Positions 1 to 8,794 of a stretch of DNA of 64,000 nucleotides are shown piece after piece. The notes beneath the pieces are model-generated. The model was not told the origin of the DNA. It worked only from the letters and a program-made list of their open reading frames with translations, and made no database searches. Every line of letters starts with the position of its first letter. The stretch's first letter is position 1. Origin of the DNA: JAPPLB01 sp965208945 (GTDB lineage: Bacteria; Acidobacteriota; Terriglobia; Bryobacterales; UBA6623); contig OZ242366.1 of NCBI GenBank assembly GCA_965208945.1, positions 2,728,001 to 2,792,000 of the forward strand, given 5' to 3'. A program made the position numbers and the translations under genes.

Positions 1-167
1 TCAAGGAAGCGCGTGATGAAGTTGTCGCTGTGCGAGCGCACGTGGTAGGTGGTCGACAGCGCTGCGATTCGCTTGCGCCGGTTCCGGGCGGAGAGCGAGC
101 GGGGTCCGGGCAGGAAGCACCCGCTGGCGGCCCCGGCCGCGGTCGTGATGAAGGTGCGGCGGTTCAT
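1..167 (-). CDS. Tat-exported protein, N-terminal part (runs off left edge)
   Basis: Only the first 55 codons lie in the window. The start is the ATG complementary to 165-167. The N-terminus MNRRTFITTAAGAASG is a twin-arginine signal (RRTF), so the product is probably exported folded. After the signal comes RKRIAALSTTYHVRSHSDNF, which resembles the beginning of a family of uncharacterised Tat-exported proteins of Acidobacteria and Planctomycetes that start with a basic stretch, a short beta strand and a Y..RSH motif; this resemblance is from memory and the function is unknown. Its upstream side faces a family A repeat and then lepB, which is divergent. Confidence 0.6.
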   Translation of the reverse strand, partial: MNRRTFITTAAGAASGCFLPGPRSLSARNRRKRIAALSTTYHVRSHSDNFITRFL

Positions 168-182
168 GGGTGAGGGTTATTT

Positions 183-365
183 TAGCCTGCATGTCTCACC
201 ACCCGACGGTCGAAGCACGCGATACGACCGCCAGGACTTCGTTGCGCTTGCTTGCCGTGCTCAACGTACTGTTCAAGTACGCCTGCGCGCGCCAAGCGGC
301 TTGCGCCTCGTCCTGACGGCCCTCTCACGCACTTCACCTCGCCGCGTGGTGAGAAATGCAGGCTA
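183..365 (-). repeat. Family A MITE-like element, copy A1 (183 bp)
   Basis: Reverse-oriented full copy. The ends are TAGCCTGCATgTCTCACCAC and its inverted match ending GAGAAATGCAGGCTA. The flanks read TTAG on the left and CTAG on the right, consistent with insertion at a TA dinucleotide. It lies between two divergent genes. Confidence 0.9.
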
Positions 366-379
366 GTCACAAGCCACTG

Positions 380-432
380 TTTTAAGGTTTTCACGAATCA
401 CGAAACACGAGACACGAATCACGGCCTTTTTC
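380..432. repeat. Family B heptamer array (CACGANN)
   Basis: Tandem seven-base units CACGAAT, CACGAAA, CACGAGA, CACGAAT run back to back, preceded by GGTTTT and followed by CACGGCCTTTTT. The same phrase recurs near 29.2, 29.3, 29.85, 30.04, 30.13 and 39.33 kb. Confidence 0.85.
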
Positions 433-435
433 TCC

Positions 436-469
436 CCTGCATATCTCCCCGCGTGGCCAGATATGCAGG
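436..469. repeat. Miniature family A hairpin
   Basis: CCTGCATATCT and its exact inverse AGATATGCAGG are separated by 12 bases. This is the terminal inverted repeat of family A with the interior gone. The rest of the 433-557 gap before lepB shows nothing recognisable. Confidence 0.7.
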
Positions 470-557
470 CCAAGCAGGCGCAAAGGGTTGTCGCCATAGG
501 GGTGTTCGTAATAGAGTACGAAGGGGCCTGTCGAACGGCCCTCTCCCAATCCGATAG

Positions 558-1160
558 ATGCATTTGCACGACGACAGGGTTCCCGCGCAGACCCCTGGTG
601 AGGAAGGTTCCGCGCACCCGCGCAAAACCGCGGCCGCGGCGGGGTCGTTCTGGTTCGATATCCAGGTCTGGGCCCGGGACATCATCATCTCGATTGCGAT
701 CGCGGTCGTTGTCATCGTCTTCCTGTATCAGCCCGTCAAGGTCGAGGGAACGAGCATGATGCCCTGGCTGCATGACCAGGAGCGGATCTTCGTCAACAAG
801 TTCGTCTATCGCTTCGAGGAGATTCGGCAGGGCGACATTGTCGTGTTCCGCTTCCCGCTGGACCCGAACAAGTCGTATATCAAGCGTGTGGTCGGGCTGC
901 CGGGCGACGAGGTGGAGTTGATCCGTGGCAGGCTCTTCATCGACGGGCGGCGTGTGGACGAACCGTATATCCGCGAGGAGTTTCAGGACGCCTCGACGTA
1001 TTCGGCGACGAAGGTTCCCGCCGGTCACTACTACGTGCTCGGCGACCACCGCAACACCTCGAATGACAGCCGCACCTGGGGAACGGTGCCGCTGGAGTAT
1101 ATCGTCGGCAAGGCGGTGTTCGCCTACTGGCCGATGGACCGGTTCGGAGTTCTGGAGTGA
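558..1160 (+). CDS. lepB: Signal peptidase I
   Basis: Cleaves signal peptides from exported preproteins at the outer face of the cytoplasmic membrane. The 200-residue product has one hydrophobic segment (about residues 41-57, IIISIAIAVVVIVFLY), then the catalytic Ser66 in VEGTSMMP, the catalytic Lys109 in YIKRVVGLPGDEV and the C-terminal signature GDHRNTSNDSR (162-172). Length and motif order fit a short Gram-negative-type enzyme. The start is the first ATG of the frame; no strong ribosome site is seen, so a start a few codons downstream is possible. The stop TGA overlaps the GTG start of carA (GTGA), suggesting translational coupling. Confidence 0.93.
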   Translation: MHLHDDRVPAQTPGEEGSAHPRKTAAAAGSFWFDIQVWARDIIISIAIAVVVIVFLYQPVKVEGTSMMPWLHDQERIFVNKFVYRFEEIRQGDIVVFRFPLDPNKSYIKRVVGLPGDEVELIRGRLFIDGRRVDEPYIREEFQDASTYSATKVPAGHYYVLGDHRNTSNDSRTWGTVPLEYIVGKAVFAYWPMDRFGVLE

Positions 1161-2284
1161 GCGACACAGCCGTTTTGGCGCTCGAAGACGGGCGTATTTT
1201 TCGGGGGCGCTGCGTCGGCATGAAAGCCGAGTGCTACGGAGAGGTCGTCTTCAACACCGGAATCGCCGGATACCAGGAGATCTTCACGGACCCCTCCTAC
1301 AGTGGACAGATCGTCGTCTTGACGAACCCCCAGATCGGCAACTACGGGGCGAACGGAGAGGACAACGAGTCGGCCCGGCCGTTCATCGAGGGCCTGGCCG
1401 TTCGGGAATTCTCTGAGATCGCCAGCAACTGGCGCTCGACCGGGCATGCGGCAGATTTCTTGTCGCAGCAGCGGATTCCGATCATCTCCGAGATCGACAC
1501 GAGGGCGCTGGTCCGCCATCTGCGGAATCAGGGGTCGATGCGCGGCGTCATTTCGTCGATCGAGACGGACACCGACAGGCTGGTGGAAAAGGCGCGGTCG
1601 ATCCCTGAAATGGCGGGCTTGGACCTGGCGAGCACCGTTTCAACGAAGCAGCGTTACGAGTGGAACCGCGGCGTCGATGCCTGCTCGCCCTCGGAGCTGG
1701 TGGGGGCGGCGGAAGAAGCGAAATACCACGTCGTCGCCTACGACTTCGGGATCAAGCACAATATTCTCCGGAGCCTCGTGCAGAGAGGCTGCAAAGTGAC
1801 CGTCGTGCCGTCGCTGACTTCGGCGGAGGACGTACTGGCGCTGAAACCGGATGGCGTGTTTCTGTCGAACGGTCCGGGTGACCCCGAGCCCCTGAGCGAG
1901 CCGATCCGCAACATCCGCAGGCTGGTAGGCCGGACGCCGATCTTTGGCATCTGCCTGGGACATCAGGTGCTGGGCTTGACGGTCGGCGGCAAGACGTTCA
2001 AGCTGAAGTTCGGGCACCACGGCGTGAACCATCCAGTGCGCAACGAGCGCACGGGGAAGGTGGAGATCACGTCGCAGAACCACGGGTTCGCCGTGGACCC
2101 TGATTCCCTCGACGCAAGTCACATCGAGTTGACGCACACGAACCTCAACGATCACACGCTCGAGGGCTTCCGCAGCAGGAAGGACCCGCTGTTCTGCGTG
2201 CAGTATCACCCGGAGGCGGCGCCCGGACCCCATGATTCGCGGTACCTCTTCGACGAGTTCGTGGAGTTGATGAAAAAGTCCTGA
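1157..2284 (+). CDS. carA: Carbamoyl phosphate synthase small subunit
   Basis: The glutaminase subunit hydrolyses glutamine and feeds ammonia to CarB for carbamoyl phosphate, used for pyrimidines and arginine. The 375-residue length is normal. The N-terminal CarA domain (ALALEDGRIFRGRCVG) is followed by a class I glutamine amidotransferase domain with nucleophile Cys266 in GICLGHQ and the His of the YHPEAAPGP motif near the C-terminus. Translation probably begins at GTG, overlapping the lepB stop by 4 bases. carB follows after 20 bases, so lepB, carA and carB look like one transcription unit. Confidence 0.97.
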   Translation: MSDTAVLALEDGRIFRGRCVGMKAECYGEVVFNTGIAGYQEIFTDPSYSGQIVVLTNPQIGNYGANGEDNESARPFIEGLAVREFSEIASNWRSTGHAADFLSQQRIPIISEIDTRALVRHLRNQGSMRGVISSIETDTDRLVEKARSIPEMAGLDLASTVSTKQRYEWNRGVDACSPSELVGAAEEAKYHVVAYDFGIKHNILRSLVQRGCKVTVVPSLTSAEDVLALKPDGVFLSNGPGDPEPLSEPIRNIRRLVGRTPIFGICLGHQVLGLTVGGKTFKLKFGHHGVNHPVRNERTGKVEITSQNHGFAVDPDSLDASHIELTHTNLNDHTLEGFRSRKDPLFCVQYHPEAAPGPHDSRYLFDEFVELMKKS

Positions 2285-2304
2285 GGCGGCAGCCGCAAAC
2301 GAGA

Positions 2305-5300
2305 ATGGCGAAGCGAACGGACATCCACAAGATCCTGATCATCGGCTCAGGGCCGATCGTGATTGGGCAGGCTTGCGAGTTCGACTACTCGGGCACGCAG
2401 GCCTGCAAGGCGCTGCGCGACGAGGGCTATGAGGTCGTGTTGGTGAATTCGAATCCCGCGACGATCATGACCGACCCCGGGCTGGCCGAGCAAACCTACG
2501 TCGAGCCGCTGACGGTCGAGTATGTTCGCGAGATCATCGCTCGTGAAAGACCGGATGCGTTGCTCTCGACGGTCGGCGGGCAGACGGGCTTGAACCTGTC
2601 CGTCGAGCTGGCGGAGAAAGGCGTTCTCGATGAGTTCGGCGTCGAGTTGATCGGCGCCAAGATCGAGGCCATCAAGAAGGCCGAGGACCGTCTGCTGTTC
2701 AAGGACGCCATGCGGAGCATCGGCCTGGATGTGCCGGACTCGAAGCTCGTCAACAACCTCGAAGACGGCATGGAGTTCGGCGCGGAAGTGGGATATCCGG
2801 TCGTGCTGAGGCCGAGCTTCACGCTCGGGGGTACGGGTGGCGGTCTCGCCTACAACAGCGAGGAGATGAAGGAGCTTTGCGCCCGGGCCCTCGAGCTGTC
2901 GCCGGTGCACGAGGTGCTGATCGAGGAGAGCGTGCTCGGCTGGAAGGAGTTCGAACTCGAGGTGATGCGCGATCTCGCTGACAACTGCATCATCGTCTGT
3001 TCGATCGAGAACTTCGACCCGATGGGCGTCCACACGGGCGACTCGCTTACCGTGGCGCCGGCGCAGACGCTGACCGATCGCGAGTACCAGATGATGCGCG
3101 ACGGAGCGTTGGCCTGCCTGCGGGAGATCGGGGTTGATACGGGCGGGTCGAACGTGCAGTTCGCGGTCGAGCCGAATACCGGGCGGATGGTGGTGATCGA
3201 AATGAACCCGCGCGTCTCGCGAAGCTCCGCCTTGGCCTCGAAGGCCACGGGCTTCCCGATCGCGAAGATCGCCGCCAAGCTGGCCGTCGGGATGCGGCTG
3301 GACGAGATTCCGAACGACATTACGCGCAAGACGCCTGCGTGCTTCGAGCCGACGATCGACTACGTCGTTGTCAAGCTGCCGAAATGGCAATTCGAGAAAT
3401 TCCCGGGCGCCGAGCCGCTGCTCGGCGTGCAGATGAAGTCGATCGGTGAAGTGATGTCGATCGGCCGCACCTTCAAGCACGCGCTTTCGAAGGCGATCCG
3501 CAGTCTCGAGACGGGCAAGAAGTTCAGCGAAGACGACTTCGACCCCGCGAAGATCGATCAGAGGTTGATTACGCCGACTCCGGAACGATTGAACTACATT
3601 CGTTTCGCGATGACGAAGGGCTATTCGGTCAAGCAGATCCATGAAATGACGCGGATCGATCCCTGGTTCCTCCAACAGATGAAGCACCTCATCGACCTGC
3701 AAGCCGAGCTGGAGGCGGAGACGGTCGATACCGTGTCCGTAGAGCAACTGGAGCAGGCGAAGAGGTACGGACTGTCCGACAAGCGTGTGGCGCGGGCGCT
3801 TGGGTCAGGCGAGTTGGCTCTGAGAGCCAAACGCAAGGAACACGGCATACAGGCTGTATTCAAGCGGGTGGACACTTGCGCGGCGGAGTTTGAAAGCTTC
3901 ACGCCGTATCTGTACTCCGCCTATGAGGAAGAGTGCGAGGCCGAGCCCACCGAACGCCGGAAGGTGATGATTCTGGGCAGTGGACCCAACCGCATCGGGC
4001 AGGGAATCGAGTTCGACTACTGCTGCTGTCATGCTTCTTACGCGCTGCAGGAGCTGGGCTATGAGTCGCTCATGGTCAACTGCAATCCCGAGACCGTGTC
4101 CACCGACTATGACACCAGCGATCGGCTCTACTTCGAGCCGCTGACGCTCGAGAACGTGCTCAACATCCACGAAACCGAGAAGGTCGACGGCGTGATCGTG
4201 CAGTTCGGCGGCCAGACGCCGTTGACGCTTGCGCTGCCGCTCAAACAGCAGGGCGTGCCGATCATCGGGACCGACCCGGAATCGATCGATTTGGCCGAAG
4301 ACCGTGAGCGCTTCGGGGCGCTGCTGGCTGACTTGCAGATTCCACAGCCCGAAAACGGCACGGCGGCAAGTCCCAAAGAGGCCTGCCGGGTTGCCCGCAG
4401 CCTGGGCTATCCCGTCCTGGTTCGTCCCAGCTACGTGCTCGGCGGTCGCGCCATGGTCATCGCCTACGACGAAGCCACGGTCAACAGCTACATGCGCGAG
4501 GCGGTGGTCTATTCGCAGGAGCGGCCGGTGCTGGTGGATCGCTTCCTCGAAAACGCGACGGAAGTGGACGTGGACGCGCTGTGCGACGGCGATGAAGTTC
4601 TCGTCGGCGGCATCATGGAGCACATCGAGGAGGCGGGTGTTCACTCCGGCGACAGCTCCTGTGTGCTGCCCTCGGCGTCCATTCCCGAAAAGCAGCTCGC
4701 GACGATCCGGCACTATACCGTGCGGCTCGCGAAGGCTCTGAATGTCAGGGGCTTGATGAACATTCAGTACGCGATTCACAACGGCAAGGTGTATGTCATC
4801 GAAGTGAACCCGCGGGCTTCGCGCACCGTGCCCTACGTCAGCAAGTCGACGGGGTATCCGCTGGCGAAGATCGCCGTTGGGCTGATGGTCGGCAGGAAGC
4901 TGAGCGATTACGATTTGCCCCGCGGAATGCTGCCGGTGGGAAAGAACTGCGTCAAGTCGCCGGTGTTCCCGTTCAACAAATTCCCCGGCGTGGACCCGAT
5001 TCTTGGCCCTGAAATGCGCTCGACCGGCGAGGTGATGGGCATCGGCGAGACCTTCGGCGAGGCCTTTGCCAAGGCGCAGTTGAGTGCGGGAACCGCGCTG
5101 CCGGACAAGGGGGCGGTGTTCATCAGCGTGACGGAGCGGGAGCGGGCCGAGGGGCTGGACGTCGCTCGCAAGTTCGCGGACCTGGGGTTCAGGATCTACG
5201 CCACGCGCGGCACGGCTTATGCTTTGCGCGCGGCGGGAATCGAATGCACCGTGGGACTGAAGGTCAACGAGGGCCGTCCGAACATTGTCGATCTTACGAA

Positions 5301-5517
5301 GGACCGGCGGTTTGATTTGATTGTGAACAGCCCGGCCGGCGCGCAGTCGTTCCAGGATGAAAAGACGATTCGCCGGGCGGCGATGCGGTACCGGATTCCT
5401 TGCCTGACGACCCTCAGCGCCGCGCGCGCGGCCGCCGAGGGCATTGCGGCTCGGCGGGAGCATCCGGCTCGAGTGGAGTCGTTGCAGAGGTTGCACGCCC
5501 GCCAGACAGCGGCCTGA
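2305..5517 (+). CDS. carB: Carbamoyl phosphate synthase large subunit
   Basis: Uses bicarbonate, two ATP and ammonia channelled from CarA to make carbamoyl phosphate in the cytoplasm. At 1070 residues it matches the classical two-fold repeated enzyme: an N-terminal ATP-grasp half (about 1-400, starting KILIIGSGPIVIGQACEFDY), an oligomerisation region, a second ATP-grasp half (about 550-930, starting KVMILGSGPNRIGQGIEFDY), and a C-terminal MGS-like allosteric domain (about 935-1050). Both halves keep the glycine-rich and RPSF/RPSY ATP-grasp motifs, so it appears intact. The gene is 20 bases downstream of carA. Confidence 0.98.
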   Translation: MAKRTDIHKILIIGSGPIVIGQACEFDYSGTQACKALRDEGYEVVLVNSNPATIMTDPGLAEQTYVEPLTVEYVREIIARERPDALLSTVGGQTGLNLSVELAEKGVLDEFGVELIGAKIEAIKKAEDRLLFKDAMRSIGLDVPDSKLVNNLEDGMEFGAEVGYPVVLRPSFTLGGTGGGLAYNSEEMKELCARALELSPVHEVLIEESVLGWKEFELEVMRDLADNCIIVCSIENFDPMGVHTGDSLTVAPAQTLTDREYQMMRDGALACLREIGVDTGGSNVQFAVEPNTGRMVVIEMNPRVSRSSALASKATGFPIAKIAAKLAVGMRLDEIPNDITRKTPACFEPTIDYVVVKLPKWQFEKFPGAEPLLGVQMKSIGEVMSIGRTFKHALSKAIRSLETGKKFSEDDFDPAKIDQRLITPTPERLNYIRFAMTKGYSVKQIHEMTRIDPWFLQQMKHLIDLQAELEAETVDTVSVEQLEQAKRYGLSDKRVARALGSGELALRAKRKEHGIQAVFKRVDTCAAEFESFTPYLYSAYEEECEAEPTERRKVMILGSGPNRIGQGIEFDYCCCHASYALQELGYESLMVNCNPETVSTDYDTSDRLYFEPLTLENVLNIHETEKVDGVIVQFGGQTPLTLALPLKQQGVPIIGTDPESIDLAEDRERFGALLADLQIPQPENGTAASPKEACRVARSLGYPVLVRPSYVLGGRAMVIAYDEATVNSYMREAVVYSQERPVLVDRFLENATEVDVDALCDGDEVLVGGIMEHIEEAGVHSGDSSCVLPSASIPEKQLATIRHYTVRLAKALNVRGLMNIQYAIHNGKVYVIEVNPRASRTVPYVSKSTGYPLAKIAVGLMVGRKLSDYDLPRGMLPVGKNCVKSPVFPFNKFPGVDPILGPEMRSTGEVMGIGETFGEAFAKAQLSAGTALPDKGAVFISVTERERAEGLDVARKFADLGFRIYATRGTAYALRAAGIECTVGLKVNEGRPNIVDLTKDRRFDLIVNSPAGAQSFQDEKTIRRAAMRYRIPCLTTLSAARAAAEGIAARREHPARVESLQRLHARQTAA

Positions 5518-5575
5518 GGCGATTGGCGGGACGCCGCTCACCCTCTTGGCGCGGCTTCGTTAACCTAGTGATTTC

Positions 5576-7081
5576 ATGGCTTCTTCTCGTGGGAAGCGCT
5601 TGCGGGGGACCGTCTACCTCGTTGGGGCGGGACCGGGAGACCCCGGCCTGGTCACCGTCCGCGGGAAGCGGTTGATCGCCGAGGCGGACGTCATTTTCTA
5701 CGACCACCTGTCGCCGGTCTTCCTGCTGCAGGACGCTCGCCCGGAAGCGAAAACGGTCTACGTCGGCAAGAAGCGCACGGATCATGTTCGGACGCAAGAG
5801 GAGATCAGTGAGCTTCTGATCGCGGAAGCGCGCGCGGGCCGCATGGTGGTGCGACTCAAGGGCGGCGATCCCTTCATGTTCGGGCGGGGTGGTGAGGAAG
5901 CCGAGGCGCTGGTCGAGGCCGGCGTGCCGTTCGAGGTGGTTCCCGGCGTGACCTCGGCGTTGGGAGTGGCCGCTTATTCCGGGATTCCGTTGACCCATCG
6001 GCGGGAAACATCGGAGGTGAGCTTTGTCACCGGGCACGACGTCGAGCAGATCGACTGGGCGAAGTACCGCACGGGGACGCTCGTCGTCTTCATGGGCCTG
6101 ACGACCTTCGACGAGACTGCGGCGCGCTTGCTGGCGGCGGGGCGTGATGGGGCGACGCCGGCGGCCGCCGTGCGCTGGGGAACGCGCGGCGACCAGGTCA
6201 CGGTCGAAGGGACCTTGTCTGACCTCGGCGAGCGCATCCGGCAGGCCGGCCTGAAACCGCCCGCGCTGATCGTGGTCGGTGAAGTCGTCGGGCTGCGGCG
6301 GAAGCTCGACTGGTTCGAACGGCAGCCGCTGTTCGGCCGGCGCATTGTCGTTACGCGTCCGCGGGAGCAGGCGGGGGTCCTGTCGGATCGGCTTCGGGTC
6401 CTCGGCGCGGAGGTGATCTCGCTGCCGACCATCGAGATCCGTCCGCCGGAGGATTGGGGGCTTCTCGACCGGGCGGTCTCGGAGCTGGACCGCTACGACT
6501 GGTTGATCTTCACGAGCGCCAATGGAGTGCGGTGCTTCGTGGAGCGGCTCGATGCGAGCGACAGGGACCTGCGGGATGTCCGGGCGAAGATATGCGCGAT
6601 CGGGCCGGCGACAGCCGAGAGCCTGCGACAACTGCATCTCAAGGTCGACCGCACGCCGGAGGAATATGTCGCCGAGAGTTTGCTGCGGGCGTTCTCGAGC
6701 CGGGAGTTGCAAGGCAAGCGCGTCCTGCTGCCGCGTGCGCGGGTGGCGCGGGACCTGATTCCGGTCGAACTCGAGAAGAGAGGGGCGAAGGTCAACGTCG
6801 TCACTGCCTATCGAACGGTGGTTCCCGAAGGACTGGCTTCGCGGGCCGATCGTTTGTTCCGGGGGCCGCGCAAGCCGCATTGGGTGACGTTCACGAGTTC
6901 GTCGACCGTGCGGAACTTCGTATCGGTCTGCCCCGTGCAACGCTTGGATGGAGTGCGCGTGGCGTCTATCGGACCGGTCACCTCGGCGACGGCCCGGGAG
7001 CTCGGAGTGCCGCTCGACGCGGAGGCGCGTCGCTACACGGTGGATGGCCTTGTCGAAGTGATTCTGGAGGCGGCGGGTTGA
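5576..7081 (+). CDS. cobA-hemD: Fused uroporphyrinogen-III C-methyltransferase / uroporphyrinogen-III synthase
   Basis: Residues about 10-250 are an SUMT-type methyltransferase (VYLVGAGPGDPGLVT at the N-terminus, VRLKGGDPFMFGRGGEE and PGVTSA motifs) that makes precorrin-2 for sirohaem and cobalamin. Residues about 255-500 are a HemD-like synthase (GRRIVVTRPREQA at its start, FTSANGV and FTSSSTV motifs) that closes the tetrapyrrole ring. The fusion is known from Firmicutes, Actinobacteria and Acidobacteria. It lies 58 bases after carB and may be cotranscribed with it. Confidence 0.95.
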   Translation: MASSRGKRLRGTVYLVGAGPGDPGLVTVRGKRLIAEADVIFYDHLSPVFLLQDARPEAKTVYVGKKRTDHVRTQEEISELLIAEARAGRMVVRLKGGDPFMFGRGGEEAEALVEAGVPFEVVPGVTSALGVAAYSGIPLTHRRETSEVSFVTGHDVEQIDWAKYRTGTLVVFMGLTTFDETAARLLAAGRDGATPAAAVRWGTRGDQVTVEGTLSDLGERIRQAGLKPPALIVVGEVVGLRRKLDWFERQPLFGRRIVVTRPREQAGVLSDRLRVLGAEVISLPTIEIRPPEDWGLLDRAVSELDRYDWLIFTSANGVRCFVERLDASDRDLRDVRAKICAIGPATAESLRQLHLKVDRTPEEYVAESLLRAFSSRELQGKRVLLPRARVARDLIPVELEKRGAKVNVVTAYRTVVPEGLASRADRLFRGPRKPHWVTFTSSSTVRNFVSVCPVQRLDGVRVASIGPVTSATARELGVPLDAEARRYTVDGLVEVILEAAG

Positions 7082-7563
7082 ATCGCGAATCAAGCCGCTC
7101 GGAGCGGCTTCGCGCAATGCAACCAAGGGGATTGGTTTCCGAGGCAGGAACTGATGTGAACGATGGTCTGTGGGTTTGCAGTTTGGTCGTTGTCGGGTTG
7201 CTCACTCCGGTCGTGGAGTAGACCGTATTTCGAACGATCCGTTGCAAGGGAGCGCCCGATCTCAATCATTGTGAACAACGGCGACGTGACGCCGGTCGCG
7301 ATCGTGGCGGCCAAACAGGACAAGCAGATCGCCGGGCGTCCTGGCCAACAGCGTGAGAGGCGTCTTCTCAGTGACCAACAACACCGAGGTTGTGATCGAG
7401 CAAGATGGGCTTGAACATCTTGTGCAAGTGTGAGATCTGCCGGCTCTTGGCCGGGCCGCTTGCGCAGCAGGGTGCTGTATCGGTGCCTCCAGTGGGATTT
7501 CGGCTGCGGGAACACGATTCACCCACGGCGGGAGCCGGGGATTGAGCAGGACGGTTGATTTCC
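7082..7563. other. Gap without a recognisable gene
   Basis: No convincing coding region. Short open stretches exist (for example 7345-7434) but do not resemble families I know. It may hold decayed coding DNA at the left margin of the accessory island. Confidence 0.4.
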
Positions 7564-7625
7564 AGTTATGATACTTTTTGGTGTAAAAGTATCATAACTG
7601 CGGTATTATTGACATGAAGTATCAT
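7564..7625 (+). promoter_or_regulatory. Palindromic operator/promoter of the fic gene
   Basis: A perfect inverted repeat with 15-base arms (7564-7578 and 7585-7599, AGTTATGATACTTTT and its complement) and a 6-base loop. The core AAGTATCAT occurs three times: inverted at 7568-7576, direct at 7587-7595 and direct at 7617-7625. A TATTAT box at 7604-7609 could be the -10, so the palindrome would cover the -35 and the third half-site would lie at the transcription start. The Fic protein just downstream carries a C-terminal winged helix, which suggests autoregulation. Confidence 0.65.
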
Positions 7626-7648
7626 TAGGACATCGAGGCGGTTGGGCG

Positions 7649-8794
7649 ATGCAAGTTGTTGATTTCAAGGAAGGTAAGTGTGGGCGGGTGGTTTGCGACC
7701 CGACCGGCTATTGGTTTTTTGTCCCGGATCCGCTTCCGCCGGCCCTCGATCCCTCGTGGTCGCTTGGAGCGAGCCTTTCCGAAGCCGATCGACGGCTCGG
7801 CGAGTTGAGCGGCTTGGCGAAACACCTGCCGAATCCTCATTTGCTCATCGCTCCCTTTGTGCGGCGAGAAGCCGTGTTGTCGAGCCGGATCGAGGGCACG
7901 CAGGCATCGCTTTCGGACTTGTTTATGTTTGAGGTTGCGAAGACATACGAGGGCGCGGCCGATGTGAGAGAGGTTTCAAACTACGTGCGGGCGATGGAGT
8001 ATGGATTGGCCCGGATGAATGAGTTTCCGCTGAGCTTGCGTCTGATCCGGGAGGTCCATCAGCGATTGTTGGAGAATGTCCGCGGACAACACCTGATGCC
8101 GGGCGAGTTCCGCACCTCACAGAACTGGCTTGGGCCGCCGGGTTGCACCCTCGACGATGCTGCCTTCGTGCCGCCGCGACCACCGGAAATGCGGGAAGCA
8201 TTGAACAGCTTCGAGAAGTACTTGTATGCCGAATCGCCACTGCCAGCTTTGGTCCGATTGGCGCTGATTCACTACCAATTCGAAGCGATCCATCCGTTTC
8301 TCGACGGAAACGGCAGAGTCGGTCGGCTGCTGATTTTGCTGTTGCTCTGTCGAGACGGCTTGCTGCCGGAGCCCTTCCTGAACCTCAGCGCTTTCTTCGA
8401 ACGGCATCGTGATAACTACTACCGCCTGCTGCTCTCGGTCAGCCAGTCGGGAGATTGGGTGAGTTGGATTGACTTTTTTTTGAAAGGTGTGAAAGAGCAG
8501 TCGGCTGACGCCATCCGACGGACAAACGAGTTGCTTGATCTGTGGCGAAGCCATCGCGCGCGGTTGGAGGCTGTGCGATCGTCGGTACTTCCGCAGCGGC
8601 TCGTCGACCTGCTGTTCCGGTTGCCGGTCATTACGATTGCCCGAGTAGCGGCTGAACTCGATGTGACCCACCGCTCGGCCGCTCTCAACGTGAGAAAGCT
8701 GTGCGAGGCCGGGATTCTCGAAGAGGGAAGCCATCGCAAGCGCAACAAGCTGTACGTGGCGAGGGCGATTCTGGAGATCGTGGAACGGCGTTAG
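7649..8794 (+). CDS. Fic family protein with C-terminal winged-helix domain
   Basis: Fic proteins transfer AMP or another nucleotide moiety to a target hydroxyl. The 381-residue protein has a Fic/DOC N-terminal domain with an inhibitory motif S78-SRI-E82-G83 (class II, self-inhibited), the canonical active-site loop HPFLDGNGRVGR with catalytic His215, and a C-terminal DNA-binding-like segment (about 310-375, IARVAAELDVTHRSAALNVR). This layout is typical of stand-alone, self-regulated Fic proteins. It follows a 15-bp-arm palindrome. Its stop codon overlaps the stop of the convergent TPR gene. The target is unknown. Confidence 0.92.
   Translation: MQVVDFKEGKCGRVVCDPTGYWFFVPDPLPPALDPSWSLGASLSEADRRLGELSGLAKHLPNPHLLIAPFVRREAVLSSRIEGTQASLSDLFMFEVAKTYEGAADVREVSNYVRAMEYGLARMNEFPLSLRLIREVHQRLLENVRGQHLMPGEFRTSQNWLGPPGCTLDDAAFVPPRPPEMREALNSFEKYLYAESPLPALVRLALIHYQFEAIHPFLDGNGRVGRLLILLLLCRDGLLPEPFLNLSAFFERHRDNYYRLLLSVSQSGDWVSWIDFFLKGVKEQSADAIRRTNELLDLWRSHRARLEAVRSSVLPQRLVDLLFRLPVITIARVAAELDVTHRSAALNVRKLCEAGILEEGSHRKRNKLYVARAILEIVERR

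Noticed and set aside
183..365. Long open frames on both strands of every family A element (e.g. frames containing RLARAGVLEQYVEHGKQAQR)
   Set aside because: The same frames appear in all copies whatever their context, run into flanking DNA at random, lack ribosome sites and are explained by GC-rich composition without stops; the elements look like non-coding MITEs.
2347..5541. Very long minus-strand open frames antisense to carB, the DUF1549 gene and gatB
   Set aside because: Mirror frames of high-GC genes; the plus-strand products are full-length known proteins.
7163..7414. Small gene in the 7.1-7.6 kb gap
   Set aside because: The frames have no recognisable family, ribosome site or consistent coding bias; could be decayed DNA.
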